From: Temnothorax longispinosus
Taxonomy: Eukaryota > Arthropoda > Insecta > Hymenoptera > Formicidae
DNA: 64,000 nt
Reading direction: 5' to 3'
NCBI RefSeq assembly: GCF_030848805.1
Contig: NC_092367.1
Span: forward strand, 10,683,591 to 10,747,590
A model generated the notes under the pieces. The model searched no databases, was not told the origin of the DNA, and was given only the letters and a program-made list of their open reading frames with translations. Positions within the stretch are counted from its first letter, which is position 1. Every line of letters begins with the position of its first letter. Positions 44,717 to 55,820 of the stretch are shown here, piece by piece. A program made the translations under genes and the position numbers.

Positions 44717-45007
44717 CACAGGCACACGAAAAAAGTCTTGTCCACCAGACGAGACAAACATTTCTATACGTTTTTGGGGTCGCTGAATCCGAATCCGGAG
44801 TCGGTTTGACTCGGTCAGATCGCATTTCCGCATTTCTCCGACATATCGGGGTCAGTTTTCGGTTGTTTCAATCACTTTTTTGAGGTTAGGAACGAAATGC
44901 GATTTGACTGAGTCAAACCGACCCTGGATTCGGATTCAGCCACCCCAAAAATGTATAGAAATGTTTGTCTCGTCTGGTGGACAAGACCTTTTTTTCGTGT
45001 GCCTGTG
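44717..45007. mobile_element. Palindromic MITE (291 bp)
   Basis: Arms of more than 100 bases begin CACAGGCACACGAAAAAAG at both ends and carry CCACCAGACGAGACAAACAT and GGATTCGGATTCAG-type words. It forms a near-complete hairpin. Confidence 0.9.
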
Positions 45008-45041
45008 CTAGAAATAATACATGTGGTAAAAAATTACGAAC

Positions 45042-45070
45042 GTTTCGACACTTTTTGGGGTCCTCCTCAG
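45042..45070 (-). ncRNA. Hammerhead-like core
   Basis: On the minus strand CTGAGGA, a GGAC...GTGTC arm pair around an A-rich loop, and GAAACG followed by TTCGTA. It is the same layout as at 38994-39022 and faces away from the Penelope fragment on the plus strand at 45556. Stem I is not evident. Confidence 0.4.
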
Positions 45071-45555
45071 CGCATTGTCTGACAGTAAAATTTACATAAA
45101 TACATGACTGTACAAAACCTTCTACACCGCAAACATCAAGTCATACTGATATCGTTAATTGTTTGGGCAAATGTGCACTCCAAAGCATTCCCAAACATCG
45201 TCGTGTGTAGTTTCCTGGCTAGAGCGCCAGAAAATTCGAACTAGTATCATGTCCCTTGTCATTGTGACTCGTTAAAGATACCTATGGACATTCGGAGTAA
45301 CATCTACCCTCAAAGAAATGCGTATAAAGAGTCAAAAAAATAAAAATAAAAATAGAACCGTAACGTAACTTACAAAAAATGATGTCAATCATTAAAGTCA
45401 GCTCGCAGTGCTAGTCAATCAATTGCACAAACGTATGATGAGCGGTGAGATAGATGTGTCTCGGAGGATGTTTAGACGGACAGTGACACATCTATTCTTA
45501 CAATGTTATCGCGGCTCATGGAGGGGGAGAGGTAAAGGTCGAGCAAAACAGCTGT

Positions 45556-45925
45556 GTAATTTTAAAAACATAACGAAAGATCTGAAAGTAAGGCTCTCGT
45601 ATGTCAGTTTAAATAAATTAAACAGCTGCATCAGAGTACATAAAGATACTCTCCCTAATTTTTCGCGTAGGAAAGACTGTCAGGCATCTTATGTTGGTCA
45701 GACGGGTTGACAACTGCAAACGAGAGTTAAAGAACATGATTCTCATATAAGAAGGAATGGCAGTGGTCATTCAGTGCTAACTGATCACAGATTGGAATGC
45801 AATCATAATTTTAATTGAAAGGATATAGAAATCCTAGACCAAGAACAATTTTTAAACAAGCATTTAATATCAGAAATAATTTACATCAAAAGACAAAGAA
45901 ATGGCTTAAATTTGCAGACGAGTCC
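45556..45925 (+). pseudogene. Penelope-like element 2: RT end and GIY-YIG domain
   Basis: The frame reads LCNFKNITKDLK and LPNFSRRKDCQASYVGQTG, the GIY-YIG signature, then after a TGA (45708-45710, where Arg is usual) QLQTRVKEHDSHIRR, HRLECNHNFN, another TGA in place of Trp, and KDIEILDQEQFLNKHLISE. The zinc-binding start of the nuclease domain is partly deleted before KDCQ. A dead, 5'-truncated copy. Confidence 0.8.
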
Positions 45926-46099
45926 CCTCGCGGCATGTGGCTTTTGTCGGGACGAATCGGTACGGCGTCCAAGTCTTCTCGGATTCTTTTATTGACTACG
46001 AATAAACTTGAGTTGATCTTTATAAAATATAAGAGTAACTGTGAATCGGCCATATATTTGAATGCAAATGATACAGAGATATCTTTTTCAAAGATATAA

Positions 46100-47250
46100 T
46101 GTGATATCGAGTAATGATGTCCTGCAAATATTCTGTGAATATCTGAAAATAAGATATCTCAGATTTGACTTAAAATTGTAAGCACAAAGATATCTGGCTA
46201 TATCTCAGATATATTTTGCTGTGTGGGTAGCTAAAAAATATGTTTTATGTCTCTATATTTTTTATGTCTATATTTTATCTTTCTGAAAGTTATTAAAGTC
46301 AGTGAGGAATATTTGTGTTCCTTTGGGGTTGGGTACGTCCTTACAAAACGCCATTTCTGTAATTCTCTGGAATTGGAAATAAACTATACTACTACTACTA
46401 CTACTTGTGTTCCTTTGTTAAAAAGTGATAGTACTGATAGTAACTCGATATGCCAAGATTGGGCACATTTTTATCAAGACCTCTGTTGAGATGGCACCAC
46501 CTCCATTTTGCAGAAATTAAAAAACAAGTAACGCAAAATTACAAGCTATTTATGAGATTTAATATCCTGCAAATTAAAAATTTCTCACACTAGGCAGGAA
46601 TTTAATATTTTTTGTGGAGGGGAGAGTTGAGGCAACGTTAAAATAGAAATATTGACGTAAAAATAGAAATATTAAATCAATCTTTGCGGCAGAATTAGGA
46701 GCTATTTATGAGTTTTCAAAGTGATGTATGTAGTTTCGATTAGCTCACCTCCATAATTTTCAAAGAACCCCTTAATTGATGCAACTCAAGAGAAAAATGT
46801 TGAGAAAAATAAAAATATATCGTATCGCGGATATAATTCGTATAGTGTACAAATTCAAAGAATAAACTCTTAAAATACGCGCATTTCAAGATCGCTACGT
46901 TGAGTTCAAGCGCCCGCCATTTTGTAAAAAATCAATATTTTTAAAATCGGCTACGACCCGCCAAAGATAGTATCTATTTTCATTTCCTGTTTGATTTTTT
47001 TGTTTTAGATGATTTTTGACGGAGCGCCGCAAGGTACTGTCTTTTTTACGGCACTCCGTAGACGACTCCAATACTCCGTGAATTTGCAACATTTTTTAAT
47101 AAAAAAAATTTAAAACATTCTTGAAAGTGTGTATTTTTAACTACAAAAAACCCCGACCCGACAATTTCAATAGTTCCCCTGAAAAAAATTCCCGAAAATT
47201 ACCTTTTTTTTTCGTTTCTAGGTGTATATTCCCCCTTAATATGGTTTTTG
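46100..47250. other. Non-coding stretch with a short TAC repeat
   Basis: No gene. A TAC trinucleotide run lies at 46384-46405. Confidence 0.4.
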
Positions 47251-47252
47251 CT

Positions 47253-47905
47253 CTAAAACGCTCTTTTGTCTTTGGTTCTATTATCTGTTCTTATTTTAAT
47301 AATCTTTTTCATCCAGCTAATTCCTTCTCCCTTCCCCGTCAGTAATTGCGCCATGCTCATGTTACTTCTTATCTCTTCCTTACATCTCTTTGATAGATGC
47401 TCTATTGTCTCAATTTCCTTTTGATATATTCTACAAAGTCTTTCCTCGTGATCTCGCCAAGAATTACTACTCAGCTCTTTGTTCCCGTATCTAAACCTTG
47501 CTATAATTTTCTGTTGGTCCTTCTTTCCTGGTTTCCTTAAATACTCTGGTATCTCTATCGAATAAAGTTCTTTATATATTTTCCCAAATCTAGACTCTTG
47601 TATTCTATTAAATTGTATCTGTTTCTGAATTTCTATATCTCTTTCGATTAACCTAACTGTAACATCTTCTCCTTCTTCTCTTATTCTTTTTATTTCCTCT
47701 TCAGACGTACCGTTCCTACAAAAGTACATTTCTCTGTCTATCTCCCATCTGGTCTTATTTTGCCTGGTCTTTCTATTTCAATCACACATTCTTTAAGTAT
47801 TCTGTTAGATGTGGTTTCCCTGATCTTTTCCTCAAATTTTACCGCTCTTTTCCCTGTCTTCATTCGCGGTATCTTCGTTTTTGTTTCTTACCTAACTATA
47901 TATCC
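47253..47905 (-). pseudogene. LINE copy 2, C-terminal part
   Basis: The frame reads RLIERDIEIQKQIQFNRIQE, KELYSIEIPEYLRKPG and RFRYGNKELSS, matching the C-terminus of the LINE at 27765, then a degenerate CRIYQKEIETIEHLSKRC. It is the continuation of 50491-52185, separated by a TIR element. Confidence 0.75.
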
Positions 47906-48302
47906 CCTAGGTAGCAAGATGACGTCTATTTAACGTCATTTTTTGGTCATGTTCTGACGATTGCGACGTTATGAAATGACGTCAAAGTACCGTAAAAATG
48001 ACGTACTTTTGTCTCATCTCCGTGACGTCATATATTGACGTCACTAATACGCAATTAATGACGTCGCCGGGACGAAATAAAAGTACGTCAGATTTTGAAC
48101 ATTTGGACGACATCTTGGAACGGCAGTCACAAGACTGACCATAAAATGTCATCAAATAGACGACAACTCTTTAATCTACATTGTTTTTTATGAAATTAAA
48201 ATGTTAAAATGTCCACTTATAACAAACGTTTATAAAAAAACGTTCTTTTTCTTTATCTATGAAAAAAACCACTTTTTTAACTGTTTCTTTACATATCATG
48301 TG

Positions 48303-48405
48303 CGTATAGCCCCGCTCTCTCAAGGCGGTCACCCATCCTAATACAGTACCGCGCCCGTGTTGCTTGACTTCGATGATCCAGTGAACAGTGACGATCTTCT
48401 GACCC
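48303..48405 (-). ncRNA. 5S rRNA-derived segment
   Basis: On the minus strand GATCATCGAAGTCAAGCAAC, CGGGCGCGGT and GGATGGGTGACCGCCT occur in the order and spacing of the internal control region of 5S rRNA (box A, intermediate element, box C). GTTCACTG upstream also fits the 5S sequence. The 3' part after GCCTTGAGAG has diverged. It lies in the middle of a TIR element and could act, or once have acted, as a pol III promoter, as in 5S-derived SINEs. It is not a working 5S gene. Confidence 0.75.
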
Positions 48406-48762
48406 TGATGCTTCTTTAGTAACTGTACTTGTCTATAACAAGTATATCTTTAAAGTGTTCAAAAATCTTGTAATGATATCTTCTTGATAACTATAACACT
48501 GCATGAAATAGTTATCATCGTCTTATAAACGTCCATTATTAGTCGCCGACGTCATAGACCAAAAATGACTAAAAATAGACGTCATTATGTCAGTGTCATC
48601 TTCTGACGTCACTTTGCTACTTGGGTTGGGCACTGGTCTACAAACTGACAAACCAGATACGTCGTGTTAAAGTCAGTCAACTAACATCTTTTATTAGTCT
48701 AAAGTCTGACGTCTCAGGTACGTCATGTTAACGTAAGTTAACTAACATCTTTTATTAACTAG

Positions 48763-49638
48763 ATGCTTGACATCTTTAATAACTACCACCCCCGTTTACA
48801 GTTCACCTTCGAAACCGAGGTTGATAACTCAATACCGTTTCTTGATACATTCATAAGAGATGGTGAGAGGCTAATTACGAACTGGTACAGAAAACCGACC
48901 TTTTCGGGACGATATATAAATTACTTCTCCAATCACCCACACAAATATAAAATTAATACTATAACTAACTTGGTTGACCGTGCTGTTTTGTTATCTCATG
49001 ATCGGTTTCATCATGCAAATGTCAAAATTGTTAAAGACATTCTTATAAATAATTGTTTTCCGACCAAGTTAGTGAATAAGCGTATACACAATAGACTATT
49101 ACAATTGAAGAACAGAAAAGATAGTGGCGATGATTTCTCAGATGTTTCCTTCGACACGCGTAATCATATAGTGATCCCGTATATTAAGGGCTTAAGCGAG
49201 GGCATATGTCGTACCTTAAAAAATGTCGGACTTGAAGTATTATACACGATACCGAAGAAGCTGAACACAATTATCAAAAGGGGTAAGGATAGATTGACAA
49301 AAAACAAAGAAACCAATATTGTTTATCAGATTGAATGTGGAAGCTGCGAGGCTTCTTACATAGAGCAAACTAAGAGACATCTCGAGACTAGAATTAAGGA
49401 GCATTGCAATGACATCAAGAAGCATTTCAGTAATCACTCTGTTGTGGGCAAACATAGATTACACAATAACCATAATTTCAAGTAGTCTGAACCTAAGATT
49501 TTACACAAGGAGTGTAATACGAAAAAGAGAAAGATAGCTGAAATGTTTTTTATAAAGAAACACAACAACATTATTAATCTTCAGAGAGATACAGATAATC
49601 TAAACGCAGTATACGACGGCGTCATCTCGTCAGTTTAA
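48763..49638 (+). pseudogene. Penelope-like element 1: RT end and GIY-YIG nuclease
   Basis: The frame starts LQFTFETEVDNSIPFLDTFI then NWYRKPTFSGRYINYFSNHP, the C-terminal RT part of Penelope-like elements, and NIVYQIECGSCEASYIEQTK, where the usual YVGQTGR reads YIEQTKR, so the nuclease glycine is lost. A TAG at 49486-49488 replaces the usual Trp after HNHNFK-type sequence; the frame goes on to a final stop at 49638. Most of RT is missing. Confidence 0.8.
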
Positions 49639-50033
49639 TTGTTTATATTTGTTATTTCTCTTGGCAACCTTTTGACTCCTTGATTCTTTTTCTCGTTAGC
49701 GTTCAGTCTCCTGAGTATTTCCACTCACATAACATCGCATATCGGAGAGTCTCAAGATAAGATTACTTAAGATGCTTGGTGGTGGAATTTTAATATTTAA
49801 GACACGTAAGAATTGATTGTCGCATTTCTCTCTTTGTATATTGGTTTTATATGAGTAATTTCCCGTAGTTTGTGCTTTGTGACCATGCTGGGACATTCCC
49901 ATGAACGCAAGGAGGTCTTGATTAACATATGACGAGTCTTTTTGATGATTAGGTAATGCTCTCTGTTTTTATGACTAATTTCTAATTTATATTTCTTATG
50001 TGTTATATCGCGATGTTCATATATTTCAGACGG

Positions 50034-50068
50034 CACTTGATAAGGGCTCTAACCGTGAGCCGAAACGT
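50034..50068 (+). ncRNA. Degenerate hammerhead-like core
   Basis: CTTGATAAG, then GGCTC-TAACCGT-GAGCC and GAAACG. Stem II pairs over five bases. The first strand differs from CTGANGA. It is at the expected 3' position in the Penelope element. Confidence 0.35.
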
Positions 50069-50490
50069 TGTGCACTTATGTATAAATTTAGCCAGGTAGT
50101 CGAGCAATAAAAAAATTGAATTTATCTTTTATTAGTCTAAAGTCTGATGTCTCAGGTACGTCGTATTAAAGTGATTTAACTAACGTCTTTTATTGGTCGA
50201 AATTCTGACGTCTCAGATACGTTGTACAATGGATAAATAACTAACGTCATTAAATAGGCACTAATCTAACGTTACTTGGACGTTATAGTTTGGTTAAATT
50301 GTCAAAGTGTTTTTATGGTTATACAAATGACATCAATGGTACGTTATAATGAGGTCATTTTACGATTATAGTTATTATTTCGTCAAAAAAGTCACGACAT
50401 TTATACGTCTTAAGTTGGTAAAATGACGTACTTACCCAAAAAATGACAAATTATTGACGTCATATTATTAACGTCACCTTGCTACCTGGG

Positions 50491-52185
50491 TCGGTGTATT
50501 CCAATCTAAACCTAACGATTATTTTATATATTTATCCTGACATCTTTCTACTACCGCATATTCATTCCACTTCCATATTTCCGCTCCGTACATTAAAATG
50601 CTCTTTACTAGGTGATTAAACATCCATATCCTTCTCCTGAAATCTTTCGCGAATTTTCTTTGTCCTATTCCCCATACCTGTTTCATAGCACTTATGGCCT
50701 TCCTAACCGTTTCTTTTATGTATCTATCTGGTCTATTATTCCTTTGTAACGTGTAACCTAAATATTTAAACTGATTTACTTCTTCTATTTCCCTACCATT
50801 CCAGAGCCAATTCTCCTTTTTTTTCCTTCCTCCTGTCTTTCTAAATATCATCATTTTTTACTTTTCCACACTTAAGATTAAGTCCTTTTTTTTCTAAAAA
50901 TTTCGCAAAGCTCCTCAGCATTTCTTTCATTTCGTTCGCATCTTTCGCAACTAGTACTATGTCGTCTGTATATGCCAAACTCTTTTCCAAACTCTGTTTC
51001 TGCTATCAGACGAATTTCCCACTGTATCTGCCTTTTTTTCCAGGTTAGATCGTTGTCAATAATTATGTTTTTCCTTTTTAAGTTGTTCTTCTTAATCACA
51101 ACTATCCTTTTTTGTTCTTTATCCTTCAGCTTTGCTGTAACCATATTTGTTCCTCTTCTTGTCCAGAAAGCTTCTGCTACTGTTACATCAGCGTAAAGCT
51201 CCTTCTTCAACATTTCCTCCACCGCCTTTTCCAGTGAGTCTCTCTGTGCGACCTCCCATCCTTTTATCACAATATTGTTCCTCTTTTCCTTTCTCTCTCT
51301 TATTTCTTCCTGCAATTCTAGTTTCCTTATTTTCTCCTGTAGGGCTCCCATCTCCTCCCGTGACTATATTCTCAATCTTGTTCTCCACCGCCTTTATCTT
51401 TTCTTTCCAGTCGTCTTCCTTTCTTTTCCACTGTTCTTTCAGATCTTTTAGCTCCTCCCGCGTTCTTTTGAGTTCCTCTTTTATCTCTCTTATAATTTCC
51501 GTTAGCACCTTTATTTCTTCCCCTATTTCTTTGTCTTCCTCTGAGCAGACTCCTGTATCTTTCTTCTTGACTGGAGATCTGTATAATTTCCTCGCTTTTT
51601 CAAACTTTCTTAGTAATTCTCTCTCCGCTTCTGCTCTTTCCTCTTCTTCTCTTTTCCTTGTGCTTATTGATATCTCTGATATCCCGACGCTTCCAGATCT
51701 CTCTCTTAAAAATTCAACAATTGTTCCTTTTCTCTTCTCCTTCTGTTTCTTCTTCGCCGATTAAGCCGCCTTCTTTTCCTGTCCGTTTCCTGTATTCATT
51801 TATCACTTTTTGAATTATCGACCCTCTTTTACTTTCGGTTACTTTATAATATTCCTACCTTATCGGCCAGTTATCTAGCCTCAGGTGTCGCTTGACTCAC
51901 CTCCTGGCTTCCCTCTCTTCTTCCTACCTGTTTCCGCCGTCACCTTCTGACCACGTTGCAATCTAACCTGGAATTTTGTTGGAAACTTCCTTGCCTCTTT
52001 TCTCCTTCCTTTCCCTTCCAATTCTGCTGCCTTTATTTCCTATCGTTCTGCAGTACTTTCTCTCCAATTCCTGATCTTTCTGTGGAGGCCCACTGCTGTT
52101 ATTTTCTGATTTTCACCTGATTCACACGCGAGCGAGAAATTCCTGACTTTCCTCCGCGTGCGATCACGTGATCCCCCCGATAGCG
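50491..52185 (-). pseudogene. LINE copy 2: ORF1 fused to RT end by deletion
   Basis: From the right: coiled-coil ORF1 sequence (EIIREIKEELKRTREELKDL), EKRNNIVIKGWEV and AEAFWTRRGTNMVTAKL as in LINE copy 1. Near 50980 the ORF1 sequence AETEFGK meets the RT palm SLAYTDDIVLVAKDANE, so the endonuclease and most of RT were lost. YLGYTLQRNNRPD and MYGAEIWKWNE follow to 50519. The region to about 52185 is probably the 5' part and abuts gypsy element 3. Confidence 0.8.
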
Positions 52186-53379
52186 ACTTTCCACCTCGGA
52201 AGTTTGTTTAAAGAAGTAGAATACTGGATGGAACTTTAAATCTGATTTACGTTGCATAAAAATTGCACCGAATCTTAAGGAACTCGCGTCACAATGTAGT
52301 TTAGTGATGTCTATAGAATTGTATATTGCTAATAACGGAGATGAGATGAGTTTAGATTTTATAGCCTCAAAAGCTTCTAATTCCTTATTACCGAATCTAA
52401 AGGAAGTATTAGCCCTAAGTAGATCATAGAGGTTTAGCAGTGACTGTGAATCCTTCAATAAACTTCCGAAAATTAGAGCTTAATCCGAGAAACCTATGCA
52501 CGTCTTTTGTGTTTCGGGGTATGAGATAGTCTTCAGCTGCTGATATGCCACTCATGGTGGGCTGTATTTATTCTCTAGAGACGGTATATCCTAAATAGTC
52601 TATTTTAGTGGCAAGAAATTCAGATTTGTCTAATCTTAGTTTTCCAATTTATTAAGCACTAATAATTGAAAAACTCGTTTCAAGATTGCTAAGTGACGCT
52701 CCGACGTCTCTGACATTATCAAGATATCATCTAGGTATATCACTACATCTCCAGAGTCTATTAATTCTTTGAATATTTCGTAAATAAATCGTTGAAATCT
52801 GGGCGGCCCGACCTTCAATCCAGAAGGCATTTTTAAATATTCGAAATATCCTAGTGCAGTAACAATAGCGATATATTTAATTGATTCGGGCGACATAGTA
52901 ATATGGAAAAATCCGTTTCTTAAATCTAGCCGGCTAAAATATTTCTTGTTATTTAGGAGCATAAGCTGATCTTTGATGAGTGGTAAAGGATGATTATCCC
53001 TGGCTAAAATCTTATTTAGAAAACGATAGTCAACGCACATACGAGGCTCGCCAATTTTCTTTTTCACCAAGATAATTGGAGAAGCGAATTCGGATTTGCT
53101 GGATCGGATTACATTTTTAGCCCTCAAATCGTCTAACATTACACGTAATTGTTCTTTCTCTGTATAAGACATGCATCTAGGCTGGAAATGGAAAGGATGT
53201 GGATTATTTAGACTTAACTTAAGTTCGCTTTTAGGTTCAGGCATTTCTGGTCGTAACGGTTCTACATAATGCGTAATATATAATCTTCTCAACTCTGTCT
53301 TAATTTCATTAGGTATATCAGGATTTATTTTTAAGGAATCTATGTCTTTAGTAGTCGATGTTTTGACATCTATATTCAT
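52186..53379 (-). pseudogene. Ty3/gypsy element 3: reverse transcriptase and RNase H start
   Basis: The frame 53379-52636 contains FASPIILVKKKIGEPRMCVD, RLDLRNGFFHITM, KMPSGLK and the catalytic VVIYLDDILI. After a frameshift near 52640, KIDYLGYTV and FRKF lead to DLLRANTSFRFGNKE and ITKLHCDASSLRFGAI, the RNase H start. It stops being gypsy-like near 52185 where LINE copy 2 begins. Integrase is absent. Confidence 0.85.
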
Positions 53380-53577
53380 AATTGCATTAACTGTTTCTTT
53401 TTCTTCCTCTACATTTCTGTCAGATAAAACTAACTATAATAACTTAAGAACATCACGACCCAGAACAACGCATGATATCATCGTATCGTTAGGCACAACT
53501 AATAACGTAACGTTCTCTTTGGTATGATCATTTAACGTAATATTAGCGACTATAGATTCCTTAACAATAAATTGCAA

Positions 53578-54929
53578 TTAATTAATTCCACAAAATTTAT
53601 TAACTAAGCGATTGTCTCTTTGAATATTAAAGTGTTTGACGAACTGTTCCTTTATAAAACTAATAGGACTTCCAGTGTCCAACAAAGTACGTAGGGAATA
53701 AATATAATTATTACTTTCATAGCTTATCTGATATTCGACATTCTTTTGAAAATCAGTCTCCTCTGCAATGCTGTCGACATTGACCACTTCTTTTTTCTCC
53801 TCTTTCTTAGGGCAATCTTTCGCTGCATGTCCTATTGCTCCGCAGTTGAAGCAGGATCCCCGTTCGCGTTTGGGCTGCTTGCAATCGACGGCTATGTGGC
53901 CGGTTTTGCTGCAGTTATACCACATTGGATGGTTGTTGAACTTCCTCGTTCGCCCTCTTTGACTTGAAGACTTTTGTCAGTGGTCATCTTTGCTCCCTGC
54001 CTGACATTCGTATCGGTGCGTAAGGTGATTTTCTTAAAAGACTGCATTAACTCTGCCATAAACAAGAAATTTTGCATCCGTGATTGATTCTGCAACTGAC
54101 GATCAGGAATGCCGTCAATAACATAATCCATAATCTCATCTGCTGCTATAGGTATCCGATTCGCTTTAATAATTTTGTCATGATAATAGTCATGAAAACT
54201 TTTGCTGAGCTGCCACATGCGTGCCTCGAATTGTTTACGCAAATCGATTTTATTTGGTCGACAATCGAACATCGCTTTCATCTCTTTTAAAAAATCATCG
54301 AGTATTATTTGTAGCAACTCAGGTTTGGAGTGCAGCCAATTTATTTTGCACTTTGCCTTTAAGTCGAGATCAGAGTAAAATCTTTGCGGTATTATCATCG
54401 AGTTCGTAAGTCTCACACAGAAAACGTAGCTGCCTTGCCCATTGCTCGAAGTTGGAATCAATACCTGTAAATTCGCCTAGCAGCTCGCCAATTGTTTTAA
54501 TATTGATTTGCGATTTAGCTACGCGTTCAGAATCATGTGAACGGGGAGACGCGTTTCTCAAAAGCTCATTTTCACGCCTCATAAGATCTAATGCTCGTTC
54601 CCTCAATAGTTTTTCAAGTCGCATAAATTCGAGTTCCTGAGCATAATCAAGTCTTCCCGTTTCGACCGGTAGTACTGACCTTTCTCCACATTTCCGGTTA
54701 CCTGGGACGTCGGAGATATCGTCGCTAATTCCTGATTATTCTGCGACGGGCTCGCCATTTCATTGTCTTCGTTCATCCACGTTCCTTCTTGATCTGCCTG
54801 CATTATTCTGCCTATCAACTCAGGTTTATTTCCGCTCGTACTCAAGCCTAACTGCTTAAATTTCTGCTTCAGAATACCAATCGTAAAATCCTGCGGACTC
54901 TTCTTTGTTTCGTTGTCCGCCATAATCAC
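53578..54929 (-). pseudogene. Ty3/gypsy element 3: gag with SAP-like start, zinc knuckles, protease
   Basis: Gag begins at 54926-54929 with MADNETKKSP and IGILKQKFKQLGLSTSGNKP, a SAP-like helix pattern that usually binds DNA. A central part reads LGEFTGIDSNFEQWARQL, then RMWQLSKSFHDYYHDKI, DEIMDYVIDGIPD. Two knuckles follow: WYNCSKTGHIAVDC, whose first Cys is Trp, and CFNCGAIGHAAKDC, intact. The protease-like frame has LRTLLDTGSPISF with an intact D-T-G. Frameshifts occur near 54610, 54400 and 53900. Confidence 0.85.
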
Positions 54930-55079
54930 TTCTCGATGTCGGATATCGTTACTTTCTAGAAGATTGTCGCCTTAACCTCGAATCGTCACATAATACATAA
55001 ACTCGTGGACCGGTTCTAGGCACGTAATTCACGAGGTTCGAACTTACAGGATCTGAACTTTTATCCCACTTCTGAAATT

Positions 55080-55306
55080 TGTTAGAGCCTTTTAATAATG
55101 CTTTTTTTGCTTTCGCTCTTATAACTCATTTTTACAACGTCTTGCTTTAATCGCTCGCTTGCTTCTGTCCTCCCAGCTTCGTTCGTCATGCTTGTCTTCT
55201 TCTTAACTCTCTCTATCATCCACAGATGTCTCGTTGATCACACTGAATATCGCGGAATAGCACCAGTACGAGCGGCAGATTTAAAAATATAACTAAAACT
55301 CTTACA
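55080..55306 (-). mobile_element. 5' LTR of gypsy element 3 (227 bp)
   Basis: On the minus strand it starts TGTAAGAGTTTTAG and ends GGCTCTAACA. GAAGTGGGATAAAAG, a primer-site-like sequence, follows at 55056-55070 and gag begins about 150 bases further. No 3' LTR is seen. Confidence 0.75.
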
Positions 55307-55820
55307 AACCCCCCATTTTTGTATTGCATATTTTTATAACTATTGTCGAGACATTTTCAAAGCACTATAACTCTCCTTTATTAAAAATTTCCTGAGATAT
55401 TTTAAATTTTGTCAAGATATTTTTAATATAAAATATGAAATATCTTGTAAAGTATTCACTTTTCGATGACTTTACCTTCATACTTTTATACGTAGAATAA
55501 TGAAATAAATTGAATAATAATATTAATTTTTACATTTGGAATTTTGTAAAATTAAATGCATCCACAAAATGCAATCAAATTTTTTAAAATAATTTTTTGT
55601 TTCATTTTTTAAAATAATCGATTTCTTTCATTATTTTACGTATAAAAGTATCAAGGTAAAGTCATCAAAAAGTAAATACTGATATTTCATATTTTATATT
55701 AAAAGTATCACGACAAAATGTAAAATATCTCAGGAAATTCTTAATAAAAGAAAGCTTTATTATAGTATTTTGAAAACGTTTCGACAAGGACTATAAAAAT
55801 ATGCAATAAAAATTAAGGGT
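55307..55820. mobile_element. Fold-back MITE (about 514 bp)
   Basis: Arms share TTGCATATTTTTATA, GTAAAGTCATCGAAAAGTGA-like and AAATATCTCAGGAAAT-like words in opposite orientation, with TTACGTATAAAAGTAT on both sides of the centre. It abuts the LTR directly. Confidence 0.8.

Larger units (their letters stand above)
48758..50123 (+). mobile_element. Penelope-like element 1, 5'-truncated
   Basis: The 11-mer ATCTTTTATTA lies on both sides (48747-48757 and 50124-50134), a target duplication around a 1366-bp insertion. It contains the C-terminal coding part and, near its right end, a hammerhead-like GGCTC...GAGCCGAAACG sequence. It is inserted in the TIR element. Confidence 0.75.
47906..50490. mobile_element. 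GGTAGCAAG TIR element inserted in LINE copy 2
   Basis: The ends read CCTAGGTAGCAAGATGACGT and, in reverse, CCCAGGTAGCAAGGTGACGT. A third end-like sequence (ACGTCACTTTGCTACTTGGG) lies at about 48606-48625, so the unit may be two elements side by side. TGACGT and ACGTCA words are frequent throughout. It interrupts the LINE coding sequence, which resumes on the other side. Inside are a 5S rRNA-like segment and a Penelope insertion. No transposase is present. Confidence 0.8.
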
